Assembly: GCA_000697665.1 (NCBI GenBank) | Contig: KL197719.1 | Coordinates: forward strand, 877,968 to 941,967 | Direction of reading: 5' to 3' | Length of the DNA stretch: 64,000 bases | Source of the DNA: Jaapia argillacea MUCL 33604 | Lineage: Eukaryota > Basidiomycota > Agaricomycetes > Jaapiales > Jaapiaceae | Shown here: one piece after another, positions 10,283-22,555 of the stretch | Layout: each line of letters begins with the position of its first letter | Numbering within the stretch: position 1 is the first letter of the stretch | The notes under the pieces: model-generated | What the model was told of the DNA's origin: nothing | Databases searched by the model: none | Seen by the model: only the letters and a program-made list of their open reading frames with translations | Translations under genes and position numbers: made by a program

Positions 10283-13200
10283 ATGCCAGCCCCACAGTCG
10301 CCGGACATAGACGTCTTTTCAACACCACCAACTACACCGAGGGTTTCTGACACGCCAGACCCACTTCTCACACATTCCCTGGCCAGACGGAACAGTAGAC
10401 CTTCCAATCTACGAATCGAACAAACCGCCGATTGGACTCCAGATATCCTCCTGGAGGAACAATCTCCCGACTTTCCCAAGAATAAAACCCCATCGCAGTT
10501 TTCCCACTCTGAGCGTCCTCATAACTATCTAAACGGCAACACTATGCCCGCCATGAGTCCGAATACCACCGTGGTCCCCATCCCTGCCAGGCAGCCCTCT
10601 GCTCCTTCCCGCCTGCAGAGTCACTCGGACCATCCCGTCAAATCACCCTGCTTCATTCATTCACATCTGGATATGGGTGCTTCTCTCACCGACTGGTTAA
10701 AACGCAAGTCCAATCGTCATCAGGATAGCTTTACAGGCCCAGGTCTTGGCGTTGCAAAATCCCTCCAACACACCGCCGATGCAAATCAACTGCGCGAACT
10801 GTTGGAACAACGAGAGGTGCGACACAAGAAAAATGGGGAGATGTTTGGCATATCGTATCCAGATGGTACAATGTCGGACAGTCCTCCTTTGGAGGACGAC
10901 GACGACGACGATATGGGAGGCAGTTTGACGAAGCAGCTGGCAGAGACGGCTGTAGGAGTGCGAGAGATGAGCAAGCAACTAGGTGTGTGTGTGAGAGAGA
11001 CACCATGCGAAACCAATCCTCTTTCTGACCCAACCACGCAGGCCGTGCGCGAATCCACTCAAATATTCAGAATGTCCTGATCGTCACCAAGGCGAGAGAT
11101 AATCGGTTGATCAAGCTCACGCGGGAACTTGCAATCTATCTCATGACGAAGAAGCGAAATGGAGATCGTGGCCTTGTTGTGTGAGCCATCACATTATGAC
11201 AGTGAGAATATGCCCACTCAAACAATTTTGATTGTAGATATGTCGACAATCAGCTCCGACACTCACGAAGATTTGATGCTACAGGCATCGAACGTGAATA
11301 TCCTGAACTGCTCATTCCTTTCCCACGTCGTCGAGCGTCTAATAGTAGCAGCAGCAGTTCTTCCAATGCTTCGACATCATCGCCTCCGAGAGATGAAGCG
11401 TTCTTGAGGGAGGAGGGGCAGTTGCGATACTGGACGGCTGACATGTGTAGTCGGAGTCCACATCTCTTCGACTTTGTCGTGACGGTAAGTACCCAACCTT
11501 TATCAGTATTGCACTCCGGGCTCAGAGTTCCCTCTCCTTCCTCTTCCCCGCCTCTTTACCCTTAGCTTGGAGGAGATGGCACGGTTCTCTTCACATCCTG
11601 GCTCTTCCAACGCATCGTACCCCCCGTCCTCCCGTTCGCCCTAGGCTCCCTAGGCTTCCTCACCAACTTCGACTTTGCCGATCACCAATCCGTGATGGAT
11701 AACGTCATTGACGATGGTATCCGTGTCAACCTCCGAATGCGGTTTACTTGCACTGTTTATCGTGCAGTTGCGCCGGATAAGGAGACTAGTAGAAGGAAGG
11801 CTATCAAGAAAGCCGATACGGGGGAGATTTTGATGAAGAATTTGGAGAAGAAGGGGTGGGAGGCTATTGAGGGTGGGTGGTCGATCCATAATCCTGTGGC
11901 TGACGGGAAGGATGGGTGTAAAGCTGGGAAGGATAAGGAGATTATGTGTTTTTCGACTCGCCCCGTGGAGAGTTTTGAGGTGTTGAACGACCTTGTGGTG
12001 GATCGGGGACCTAGTCCATATGTTAGCTTGTTGGAGTTATTTGGTGAGTCCTCTCCACCCTCGTTCCTACGAGTTCATGCTGATCGTTGTAACGTAGGTG
12101 ACGACCATCACTTGACGACTGTACAAGCCGACGGCCTTGCTATTTCCACCCCAACAGGTTCAACAGCCTACTCTATGTCTGCCGGTGGCTCGCTTGTTCA
12201 TCCCGAGATCCCTGCTATCCTCATTACACCTCTGTGTCCTCATACTCTCTCTTTCCGACCTATGCTCGTTCCAGATAGCATGGAAGTTCGGATATGTGTC
12301 CCCTTCAACTCGCGCAGTACTGCTTGGGCATCGTTTGATGGCAGAGGCCGTGTCGAGCTGAAACGTGAGTGTTTTCTCAATCGTGATGTTATTTAAATTC
12401 TGAACTTGTGTTTATCACAGAGGGCGATCATATCAAAGTAACCGCATCCAAATACCCTTTCCCAACGGTCTGCGCCGATAAACAGTCGACAGACTGGTTC
12501 CACGCGATCTCCCGAACTCTCAAATGGAATGAGCGTGAACGACAAAAGTCGTTTGTTGTCGTCGAGGAAAGCCCGGCCAAGGCTAGCAAACGCGCATTCC
12601 ATAAATCACACGTAGACGACAATGGACATCCTCTCCCGGATTCAGTGGAAGAGGGTGAAGAGGAAGAGGAGGAAATCGAAGATTTCGATATTAATGACCT
12701 TTCATCTGCTGAGACGGAAGGGGACGCCGCCGATCGCGATGCTGCTGTCAAGCCTGTTGTCGCGCTCAGCAGCGAGGAACATAGACTAGGGAGGACGAAG
12801 GTGAGAGAGAATGATGTCCAGCAGGCTGCTGCTGAAGCCGCGGTGGATGCACTGAGCCGAGGAAACCCGTTCATGTCCCATCTCCGCTCCTTGTCGACAA
12901 CACGCTCCGGCCTACATTCCGGAATCGAGACGCCTGATAGATACGCGGCTGGTCACCCTCACCCACCTCCTCCAGTCTCTTCTCGTCATGTGCAATTCAA
13001 GCCTCCTCTCAAGTCAAACCAATCATCGTCGGATTCGATTGCAGGGGAAGCACAGATGGGCGCGAGAGACAATATTTTGTCACCCCCTTCGGAGTGGAAC
13101 GATAAGAAGAGCAAGATACCGAGGGATAGGGATATCGACATGGAGAAAACACCGACGATCCCGCAGGGGAAGAATGGTCATCACCACACCCGTCATAAGG

Positions 13201-13334
13201 CAAAGCCGCGCTCGCGGTCGGTCCCACGGGAGCTGGTCGGAGGTTCACATCGTGCTTTCGCCTGTTGGGGTCAGGATGAGAGTGATACGAGTGGTAGCGC
13301 GAGTGATACCGATGAACCGGAGGTAGAGGAGTAG
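10283..13334 (+). CDS. NADK: NAD kinase with long disordered extensions
   Basis: Six exons (10283-10982, 11042-11180, 11238-11484, 11566-12043, 12098-12364, 12421-13334) join in frame to give 914 residues. The catalytic core is unmistakable: [13 protein letters not shown], the diphosphate-binding GGDGT (about 364-368), [26 protein letters not shown] (about 500), [34 protein letters not shown] and a closing ASFDGR with [16 protein letters not shown]. The enzyme phosphorylates NAD to NADP, controlling NADPH supply. The N-terminal 230 residues are mainly disordered but hold [18 protein letters not shown], a segment I associate with fungal cytosolic NAD kinases. The C-terminal 280 residues are a Ser/Asp/Glu-rich tail, so the protein is about twice the usual length. 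No mitochondrial presequence is seen. Start: first in-frame ATG after the TATA-like sequence. Confidence 0.93.
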
Positions 13335-13716
13335 GTGAGCTTTGTATTGTTATTGATGACGCGGACGGTTGGATCTCTTGTTACTATTGTCCTTGCTTTG
13401 GCCTTGGCGTTTGGCTCGCTTTAATTCTTTCGCTTTGTTTAAATGGCATCTGTAGTTGATATGATTGGTCCTTGATCTGCATTGCTTCCACTGTCTAACA
13501 TGTAGAGTAGGCTATAACCACGCAAATCCATATTATGTTTGTATTTTTTGTTGGTGGGGCCTTGAGGAGGTGTGTGACTTTGTCCGCTGAACTTTTGTGA
13601 CCGATCGCGTTTTGGAGATTGACTTTCCTATTTCGTAAAGGGTGCTTCCCGGCCAAATCTTCTTCATTCTTAAGGTCGGTTGGTGCTGTAACGACACTTA
13701 CCTCCTTGCCCTCGAC

Positions 13717-16700
13717 ATGGGTGTTCAAGGCCTTTGGGATGCGAGTATAATTTTGCGACTTATACACTCTCAGTTACTGATTATTGTGATCTATAGATCA
13801 TCAACAAAGCCGGAGTGTCGCGGTCGCTCACCCACCTCGCCGTCGTTGAGGGGTTCGAGGCCAACACGTCTGGGCGACGTGCCTTTCGGGTTGGCATAGA
13901 TGCCAGTATATGGTATCAACATGCAAGATTTAGCAAGGGCGGCGAAAACCCAGAGCTTCGCCTCCTCTTTTTCCGAGTGCGAGCTCTCGCTGAGCTGCCC
14001 CTTCTTCCGCTGTTCGTTTTCGATGGCCGAGAGCGACCAAAAGTCAAGCGCGGAAGCAAAATGGGAAAGTCTGGATCTCATAATCTCACTGCGGGGATGA
14101 AGAAGCTATTGGATATTTTTGGGATGGAATGGCGAATGGTGAGTCTCATTCTGTTCAACTGTTGTGGGGGTAAGTTTCACTTCGGACTCACTTTCGCTCG
14201 CAGGCACTTGGTGAAGCAGAAGCAGAACTCGCGCATCTTAACCAGATTGGTGTCATTGACGCGGTAATGACCGACGATGTTGACGCTCTGGTATTTGGTG
14301 CTCGGACCATTATAAAAAAGTGTGCTCTGCCACTCACCTTACAGTCTGCTGAAAACTACTGACGACGCATATGCTCACAGCCCCGGTCTAACTCTCAGCG
14401 GAAATAAATCAAATCCTGCTCTGAATTCCGAAGGAAAAGCAAGCAAGCACCACGTTATGTTATACACAGCGGACGCCATGCGCACTCACCCAGAAATTGC
14501 CTTGACCAGGGGTGGGCTGATTCTATTTGCCCTCTTGTGCGGAGGAGACTACAACGAAGTAAGCACATGATAGTAGTCATCCATTTTCGTCGCGTGCTTG
14601 AACCGACTTCGTTGCAGGGCGTGCCGGACGTTGGAAAACAAATCGCGCATGGCCTGGCTCGCTGTGGTTTCGGCGACCAATTGCTTGCCGCTTATCAACA
14701 GCGCGATTTCGAACCCATCCAACCATTTCTAGCTCAGTGGCGTGTCTCTGTCAACAACGAATTACACTCCAATTCAAGAGGATTCTTTCCACACAAATAT
14801 GTGTCACTCTCCTTACCCCCGGACTTTCCCAATCTGAAAGTCATGGAAAACTACGCCAACCCAGTCAATAGTGCTCGGGCAGGACGACAAGGGGGTGGGC
14901 AGATGCGGGACAATGGGGATCTTAACCTAGCTCGAATCGCGGGCTTCTGCGAAGAGCACTTCGGGGAGTGGGGCCACAAGTCCACCATCATCAAGAGATT
15001 CCGAGATCTCCTATGGGAAGCCTCGGTAATACGAGTCCTCAGGCGGGCCGCGCTTGAAGTCGACGAGAAGGAGAAGAACAGGAGGATAGCCCAGGGTAGA
15101 GACGACCTTGTCGTGTTAGGTCCCCTTTCCCCATCAAGGGCAGAGGCTGTCGGGACGGGTCCGTCAGTCGCCAAGAAGTATCTCAGTATTGCTGTCCAAT
15201 CGGATGAAGATAGAAGGGCGGCGGCATTCGTCAATAACGGGTCCGGATGGGGTAATGTGGCAGCGTCTGGCTCGAGAACAGGAGGAGAGGCTCGGCGATC
15301 GAGCACCCCCGACAACGCAGACCCGCTACTGCTCAAGATCGTCGGAACTCGTCGTCACGTTTCAACCGACAACATTCTTGAATACCGAATCGAGTTGAAG
15401 CCGACCCTCCTCATCTCATTGACAAAATCCGGTATCAGAGGCACACGACCAGATCCGCCAACCGGGCCCGGAGTCGGTGGAAATGTGGCCGATGATATTT
15501 TGGACGCCATTCTCGACGGTGCTTCCCAGCGGTCAGCACCCAAGAGTCCAAAGAAACCTCCTCCCGACCCGGAGAGTGTCATGAGGATCTGGTTACCGGC
15601 GTCAATGGTCAGGCAGGTGCATCCTGACCTCGTGGCCGACTACGAGGCTGCCGAGCAAGCGAAGAAGGATGGGACTAACAAGCAGAAGGGTAAGGTGAAA
15701 GCCGTCGCTCCTCGTAACGGTGAGGGAGAGGTGGCGAATCCTGCAAAACCGAAGAGGAAGCGAGCTGCCCAGACGAGGCCCAAGCAAGCGAATGATGGAG
15801 ATTCAATCGAAGGAGAGGCGCCGAAGGCCGCACCGAAGAAACGTCAAACGAAGGCGAAAGCAACCCCAGCTGTGCCATCCGTGGATGTGGACGCTACTGT
15901 AGAACCCGCTTCTGGAAACGGGTCGGGCTTCTTATTCTCGATGGCCAACCCTGACGACCCGATTCTCGTGGACGACTCCGAACCAGATGGGTCCGACGAG
16001 CATGGTGAACGAACTCGTTTCGATGCTATATTTGACCAGATCATGGGCCCTCGGTCATCCCAGGCACCAAAGAAAAAGCCTAGGAAAGCAACAGCTGCCA
16101 CGGCTAAGAAGACCGCACCCATGGCTCTCCCTACCGCGCCGAGTTCTGCAGTGGCGCGTTCACTGGAAGTAGTACAAGCAAGGAACCCAGGAACCAGCAC
16201 ACAAGCCAGCTCCAGGGTTTCTAGCTCTCGCCGGAATTCAGCTCCTGTTCGCGCGGATCTGGAGAATCTACACGTCGATTTATCTGACCAAGAGTCTGAT
16301 GAAGGTTTACCTGACCGATTTGATATGCTATTTGACCAAATTATGGGCAAAGGAGCATCATCTCAGGTTTCTCGGGCTTCGACCCACGGCTCATCACAAA
16401 AGAGGGGGAGACGTTCGGAACCTGTCCCGTCGAGTTCCCAACAGCTTGAACAGGAAGAGATTGAGCTTGACGAAGGGTTGGGAGTGCGACCGGAGCCGAA
16501 GAGGCGGAAGACTGCGATCGCGCCTTTCCCAGACATTCCTCCACTCAGCAATCCTTCGCCCCCGCACCGAGCCCCTCTCCGACCTCGAGTTGCCACCAAC
16601 TTTACCGGGGCGGACGTGATTGAGATCGATAGTGACTCGGATACACCAGCGCCGTTCAATGCCGGGGCAACGTTGAAGGTAACCACCCGTCCATCACATG

Positions 16701-16780
16701 GAGTACGTCGGATACATGCGCCGTCATCTTCGCAAAACAGTGGCCTCTTTGATGCGGAGGATATCATAGACCTCACCTAG
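13717..16780 (+). CDS. GEN1: GEN1/Yen1 Holliday-junction resolvase (XPG/Rad2 nuclease)
   Basis: Five exons (13717-13740, 13797-14138, 14204-14319, 14381-14558, 14618-16780) give 940 residues. Rad2-family marks appear in order: MGVQGLWD, GIDASIWYQHARF, FVFDGRERP, the acidic GEAEAELAHL, MTDDVDALVFG, CGGDYNEGVPDVGK (helix-hairpin-helix) and ARCGFGDQLL. The GEN1-specific wedge and chromodomain-like parts probably cover about 220-560. The family cuts Holliday junctions symmetrically late in mitosis. The first intron (13741-13796) needs a GC donor (GCGAGT) to keep the frame MGVQGLWD-IINKAG. The tail is basic and disordered, with two copies of RFDxxFDQIMG exactly 100 residues apart (687 and 787), each preceded by a hydrophobic-acidic stretch, and ends in DAEDIIDLT. 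VIEIDSDSD and IIDLT look like SUMO-interacting motifs. Confidence 0.92.
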
Positions 16781-16980
16781 TTTCCAACTTATCCTTATCT
16801 TTATCCTTACGACCACATTCTATTCGCTTGGGTTATCTGTCCTCAGCGGTATGAGGCATCTATCTTGTTTTGTAGATGAGCCTAGTATATTTCCACCCAC
16901 CGGATACTTCGACCAGATTATCAATGACCATAATAATCTATCCACCTACGACCAGCTAGAGACGTCTATTCCGCCGATTG

Positions 16981-18595
16981 TCATGGTCGTAATGGCCACG
17001 AAGCCGAAGATGTCGCCGAACCTTTTGCAGAAGTTAAATCGAGCTCTTCGATGGGCCATTTTGACCGTAGTTCAATACTATAATCATCATGATCGCCCGC
17101 AAGGAAACGATCCATCGAGGCCCAAGCGATCATGACGGCGTTGTCTGTTGTAGCGAGTCAGAAGCTGGTGGTTGCGAAAGAAGCACTAGTGGAACACACC
17201 TGTGCAAAGTGCTGGAGGTGGGAACAATAGCTCGATAGGCTTGTCTTTATCCGGACTAATACGTCGTAGAGTTTCTCCTAATCTACGGCAAAGGAAAAAA
17301 AATTAACGAACGCTTTCCCTCAGAAAGCATTAACCCACTTCCGCCTCAGATATAAATTACTAGCGACACCCCCACTAATCACGACATGTCTGACATCCAC
17401 ATTCATCTCATTCTTACACCACCTCAAACCTAGCAATAACTTTTCTTCCAGTTGACCTATGGCGGCGGATTGGAAACTGCGCGCCAAGGCGAGTTTGATG
17501 GGATGTGGGAGGCAAGGGGTGTACAGTGGTGAGGAAGGTGGATGCGAAGAGGGAAAGTGGTTGGAGAGGTAGCGTTCGAGGGTTGAGTGGAGGCAAGCAT
17601 AGGAGAATGAAAGGGTTCCGCGCATGGGGATTGGGAATGTAGGTATAGCGACCTCTTCCCACCCTTCTGGTGCTGTCGTACCATCGCGGTCGTCATGTTG
17701 AGACACAAATTCTTCGAGTGAAGCACCCAACCCCTTCTCTCCCCAAGGTACTCCGATCATCCGAGCAACTTTATCGAATACCCTTCCTATGCTCTCGTCA
17801 CAGGTTGTGGCGAGGACTTTGAAGGAGGTGGGGGAGGATGATAGGAGGAGGAGGGTGTGGCCGCCTGATATCAGGAGAGTTAGGAAGGGATAGGTTGGGA
17901 GGGAGTCAAGGGGGGTTGTTAGGAAGGGCGTTAGGGCGTGTGCTTGCTGGGTGAGGTAGTGGTTCGTCGTTAAGGCAAAGAGAAGGAGGGAAGGGGAAGG
18001 GGACGGACCATGTGGTGAACGCCCACTAGGGGCTTGTTCAGGGATGCTGCCAGAGTTTTTGCTGCGTTGGACCCAACACTCAAACATCCTCCAATCCCTG
18101 TAATTGAGGTCAATCACCACTGCCACTAACGCGGGAAAGAGGGCACACACCGGGACCTCGGGTGTAAGCTATCCCATCAACCTCCCATACAGCCACCTTG
18201 GCATCACCAAGAGCTTTCCGGACAGCGCCTGGCTGGTGGGAGCTTGGTTAATGTCTCCACCTCCAATCCTGCCAAACGAATGAAATTATACGTGCCAGGT
18301 TCTTCTGGTGGCCTTCTATCGCAACGAAAGGGTGTATCCCTCCAAACGACTCGTGTCTATATCCAAAATCCGTGGTAAATCAAGGGTTTGAAGGAAAGAG
18401 GGGAGAAACGGACAGGTCATGTTGTTTGACTACTACGTTCGAGAGGATTTGACGGTCCGAGGTTACGATTGCTGCGCAGGTATCGTCGGCAGAAGATTCT
18501 ATGCCTAGGACTGTAAAGCTCCGTCTTGTAATTCGGAGGAGATTGGAGGCGAGGATATGGGTACGAGGTATTCGGGTGGCTGCTCTAGTAAACAT
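16981..18595 (-). CDS. QRI7: Mitochondrial tRNA N6-adenosine threonylcarbamoyltransferase (Qri7/OSGEPL1)
   Basis: Seven exons (18595-18414, 18356-18292, 18228-18151, 18097-18009, 17946-17339, 17282-17200, 17144-16981) join in frame to give 422 residues; yeast Qri7 is 407. The start MFTRAATRIPRTHIL with a following Arg/Ser/Leu stretch is a good mitochondrial presequence. An in-frame ATG at 18634 would add 13 residues and is less presequence-like. Core TsaD/Kae1 marks: VLGIESSADDTCAA, FGGIHPFVAIEGHQ, VDGIAYTRGPGIGGCLSVG, the metal-binding HHMQAH, LLISGGHTLLL, VFDKVARMIG, ISGGVASN and LCTDNAAMIAWA. The enzyme makes t6A37 on ANN-decoding mitochondrial tRNAs. Two donors are GTCCGT, weaker than the window's norm. 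The gene converges on GEN1, 200 bp away. Confidence 0.92.
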
Positions 18596-18991
18596 GCAGG
18601 CAACTTTTCGGTGACAAGTCACATCGACAGTCACACCACCTCTGCATCATATATTCAGTGTGATTAGCCCTCCTCGCTCGGGCTGAATCTCAGGGGATGG
18701 GATAACTGAGAGGACAACGCCGGAAAGGGCCTCATACCGCTTCCTCTGACCTTTCACTATGAGACGGACATACACAAGCATCCATTATGTCTGGACCAAT
18801 CAAAGAGGGAGGCAACGTTGTTGTTGTACACGATCTTACCTCCGATAACCAAACTTACCCCATCTGGCCGGTTGTTGTGCGTGATGGACACGAGAAGAAG
18901 GCCCATCCTTGCATAGCCTTGCATGTTGTTGACATGATTCTCCGCCGCCCTTCTCCTCTTACCCTCAGCACGAAGAGACCTTGTCACCACC
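18596..18991. other. Divergent promoter region, QRI7 and P450
   Basis: The 396 bp between the two start codons hold no open frame or repeat I can support. No clear TATA box is seen on either side. Confidence 0.45.
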
Positions 18992-21444
18992 ATGGACAAC
19001 TGGTCGATTGCCCTCACAGGTTTGCTACTTATCATGGCAAAAATTGGTGTGGATAAGGTCCTCTCGATTCGAAAAGCATTTAGGGAGGCAGGGTATGTGC
19101 CATGTTGCCGAAAAACTTACTCTTTCATACCAATCAGAGATACATATTTGGTCGATCTTGCCTCTTTATCACAGAGATTGTCCGGGTCGTCATATCCTGT
19201 GGCTTGATCCTTTCCGGACCCTCTCCATAGCCCTTGCTCAAACATACCCCCGGCCTGGGTCGTTCGCTAACTGGGGCGTGAAATTTGCTCGTACGAATTC
19301 TCCCTCTTCTTCGCGATATGTTTCTCAACGTGGATTTTTTATCGACCTCTGTTCGACCAGCGTATGCACAGACCGGCAGCACATGTATCGCTTCAGTCCA
19401 TTTTCTCACTTCAAGACTGTACTTCTGGATCTCTGACGCAGATGCTATCAAAATGGTTACATCTGATCGCCTAACTTTTCAGAAAGACGTACCTGCGGTA
19501 ACACTCGCTCCCTTCCGACATGATGAACGTTTCGACTCAAATAGTGCCTATGATAGTACGAGTTTCTGAATATCTACGGAGAGAACCTCGTTAGCACAGA
19601 GCACGCGGACTGGAAGAGACATCGAGGGGTCTCGAAAGCTGCTTTCAACGAGGTGCCGTCTAGTTTCTACAAGGTTGTGATTCAATAATTCTCAATCCAA
19701 TTAACTTCTACTCAGGCGAACAACGTGTTGGTATGGACAGAAACCCTCCGCGTTCTTACAGAATGGTTCGAAACGCTCGACGAATCTCATTCCAAGACCC
19801 TCATCAAGGATGCCCTTACAATCGAAATTGTGGATCATATGGTTCAAGTACTATACGCTCGCTTCAATCACGCTCTCGCCAGCAGCTAACCCCCGAGCTT
19901 TTTATGCCAGGCCACTCTCCTCGTAATCTCCGCCGCAGGTTTCGGAAGACGAGTCTCCTGGAAGGATGACTCCTTAATCCAGCCACCACAAGGCCACACC
20001 CTCACCTTCCGCACCTCAGTGACTTCCACCCTTCACAATCTCTTCTTCAAAATCCTGACACCAGATTGGCTTTGTGAACTGTCGTCTTCCGTCTACATTC
20101 CTTACTTGTCTCGTCGATTGGCGGAAATGAAAGAAGCCTTCAAAGGCTTGAGATTGCATATCCATGAGCTCATATCGGTGGCTAGGGCTGGTGTATTGGA
20201 CGGGAAGGGCGTGGCTGGTGATGGTGGTAGTGGTGCTGCTTTGTTGCGGAATTTGGTAGAAGCGAACATGACCCAGGATGGAGAAATCAGGAGGTTGACT
20301 GATGACGAGTTATTGTCCAACATTTTTGTCAGTGAACTCTCATTTTCATCGAAGACTTCTATAACCCCGCCTCAACCTGACATACCTTATTTGTTAGGTC
20401 TTCCTCCTAGCCGGACACGGCGAGTCCCCACCAATTGATCACTCCATGATGCATCAGTTGACCACCCTACGGATCTGTCACAGAAACTTCTGCCCATGCT
20501 CTGAGTTTTGCCATCGTTTTGCTGGCGCTATACCCCGATGCCCAACAGAAGATATACGAAGAAGCCATGGAAGTCTGGCCTGAAGGTACAGATCCTTTAC
20601 AAACCTCTGTACGTCCTCCTCTCACTCCTCCATCCTCCCCTCTCCCATCTTTGTCTTTCTCTTTTGGCATATACAGACCTATAAAGATGACCACCCTCTT
20701 CTCGTACGTCCCCTTCCTCCTACCCCGATTCATCCAACATTTTTCCCGAAAAGCTGAATCATGTCCATAGGAATACACAATGGCAGTATTCCGCGAGGCT
20801 CTCAGGCTCTTCCCCTCAGTACCTCGTCTTGCCAAACCCGTATTCGCCGATTCTGTTGTAACGGTGAACCGATTCAACCCCGCCGATGATTATTGGCGAG
20901 AGAGCAAGGCTGAAACAGTGAGCGTGGCGATCCCCAAGGGAAGTGTGGTTATTATTGACGTGTGGGCATCGCATATGAATCGTAAGTTTTGCTTTTCCGT
21001 TGTTTCGTTAAATCGCTGATTAAGACGTACTGCTTTTAGCTTTACATTGGGGGCCCGATGCAGAGGAATTTAAGCCTGAGAGATTCATCGATACTGAGAC
21101 GTATCGTTGGCCTCGTGATGCTTGTGAGTCTCCTGCTTTAAACACACCTCCAACCGACCCATCCACCCCGGCCCCCTTGTATTCTCCATCCACCTTCACT
21201 TATCCCCAACCTACCAGTCCTAGCATTTTCAGCTGGCGCCCGAGGCTGCATCGGCAAGCGTTTCTCTCTCACCGAGAGTATATGCATCCTGGCATGTCTA
21301 GTCCGACGATACGAGATATTGATTCCTGAAGATCTTTTAGAGAAAGGATTGGAGGAACGGAAGAGGGTCTTGCTAAGCTGGGTGTTAGGGGTCACTGTTA
21401 CACCTACGAATGCGAGGGTGAGAGTGAGGAGGAGGGGCCAGTAG
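18992..21444 (+). CDS. Cytochrome P450 monooxygenase, 12 exons
   Basis: Exons 18992-19092, 19175-19290, 19361-19497, 19563-19652, 19716-19847, 19911-20327, 20398-20419, 20484-20608, 20677-20703, 20771-20981, 21040-21123 and 21218-21444 sum to an intact frame of 562 residues. The N-terminus MDNWSIALTGLLLIMAK is a hydrophobic ER anchor. Helix I reads FVFLLAGHETSAHALSF, the ExxR pair is in VFREALRLFPSV, a PERF motif is in FKPERFIDTE, and the heme loop is FSAGARGCIGKRF with its Cys ligand. All key P450 residues are present, so the protein should be active. Two exons are tiny (22 and 27 nt). The intron 20420-20483 must use a GC donor (GCGAGT) to make AGHETS. Fungal P450s of this kind oxidise hydrophobic metabolites; the substrate cannot be told. 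No biosynthetic cluster surrounds it. Confidence 0.9.
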
Positions 21445-21622
21445 AGAAATGATTGGTTGGTTCTCGCGTTCATCAAACACACCACGAATGGTCGATACCA
21501 CGATATATCACGTCCATCTCCCTGATGTTTTTCCGCACTAACGTTAGTACTTCATCCGAGGTTCTCTTCTCTCCAGTCGTTCAAAAAGTTCATTCACTAT
21601 ATCTACCCAACGTGCACGTGAG

Positions 21623-22508
21623 CTAAATTCTTAGGAATTTACTACCTCCTAGAGCTCTCTTCGTCCGCTGGGTCACTTGATTCACCCGAGCTGCCTCTGC
21701 CTCCGAGTGTATGGCTTGGGAACCATTTGTCGTTGTATTTCCAACCGTTGACCGGTTCAACTGCCACAACGTCGGGTTCCTTGGAGGATCCGCCTTGAAA
21801 TGAGAAAAAGAGTGAGCAGACAAGAACTTACAATAATGAACCGACGATTAGGGGAGCGAAGAAGGCCTTCTCTGCGAGATGGATCATGATTCTGTGGGAT
21901 GGGTGATGTGAGTTGGGATAGTCGGTAGACATTTGTCTGGGACTCACGTAAAGGCATCTACACCCAACGTCCTGCAGGTGACCAATAGGTCTCCATTGGT
22001 AATGTCCATCAGAGATCCACAGCCGGTACATTCTCATAGCCAACTTATACCCCGAGTACGTGCTAATAATACTCGTGATGATAGCGAGGTTCTTGGTATT
22101 TGATAGGCGAGCTCCCCATCGTATCGAGAAGAATAGGATTAGAGGGAGGACGCCAGCCTCTACGAAGAGTAAAGTGAACTTGAAGAATAGAATGATTTTC
22201 CCGTTCTCGGGTCGTTGTCCTGATGGAATAGTTGATAGGAGGGGTTTAGTGTCAGTGCGTGTCGGATGCAGACATAACGGGGTGGGCGAGTCGTGAATCG
22301 TTGGTCGTGGTTCGTAAAGGATGTGAGATAAGGAAAGGATCGAGCGAAAACGCAGGTACGAAGCTTCACTAGTACTGTCCTCACAGCTGTAGTGAACGAG
22401 AGCCGAACTTGGAGTCAACCCTCGGTTAAATTGAGCTCTGACAGGGATGACCACTCGGAACATGTACAATACATACGCTGCTAGTGATACAAATATGACA
22501 CAGTTCAT
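21623..22508 (-). CDS. Small predicted membrane protein of unknown function
   Basis: The start at 22508 (MNCVIFVSLAAYVLYMFRVV) gives a hydrophobic first segment. Two more hydrophobic helices, LLFVEAGVLPLILFFSIRW and the region around LAIITSIISTYSGY, precede YRLWISDGHYQWRPIGHLQ. Splice sites place an exon IMIHLAEKAFFAPLIVGSLL after an intron of about 56 nt and a final exon ending at 21623. The last intron could be 38 or 52 nt; the 52-nt form keeps a long frame (NPTLWQLNRSTVG), while the 38-nt form fits less well. The middle of the frame (about 22250-22380) may hide another intron. I do not recognise the family. It lies only 47 bp downstream of the con-6 stop on the same strand. Confidence 0.4.
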
Positions 22509-22555
22509 CAAAACTCGTCGCGACTGATAGGCATCAAGACTCAGGGAAGGCCAAA

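Noticed and set aside
13741-13796. A possible frameshift or assembly error near the start of GEN1.
   Set aside because: A GC-AG intron explains it without any error, and the same donor is used in the P450.
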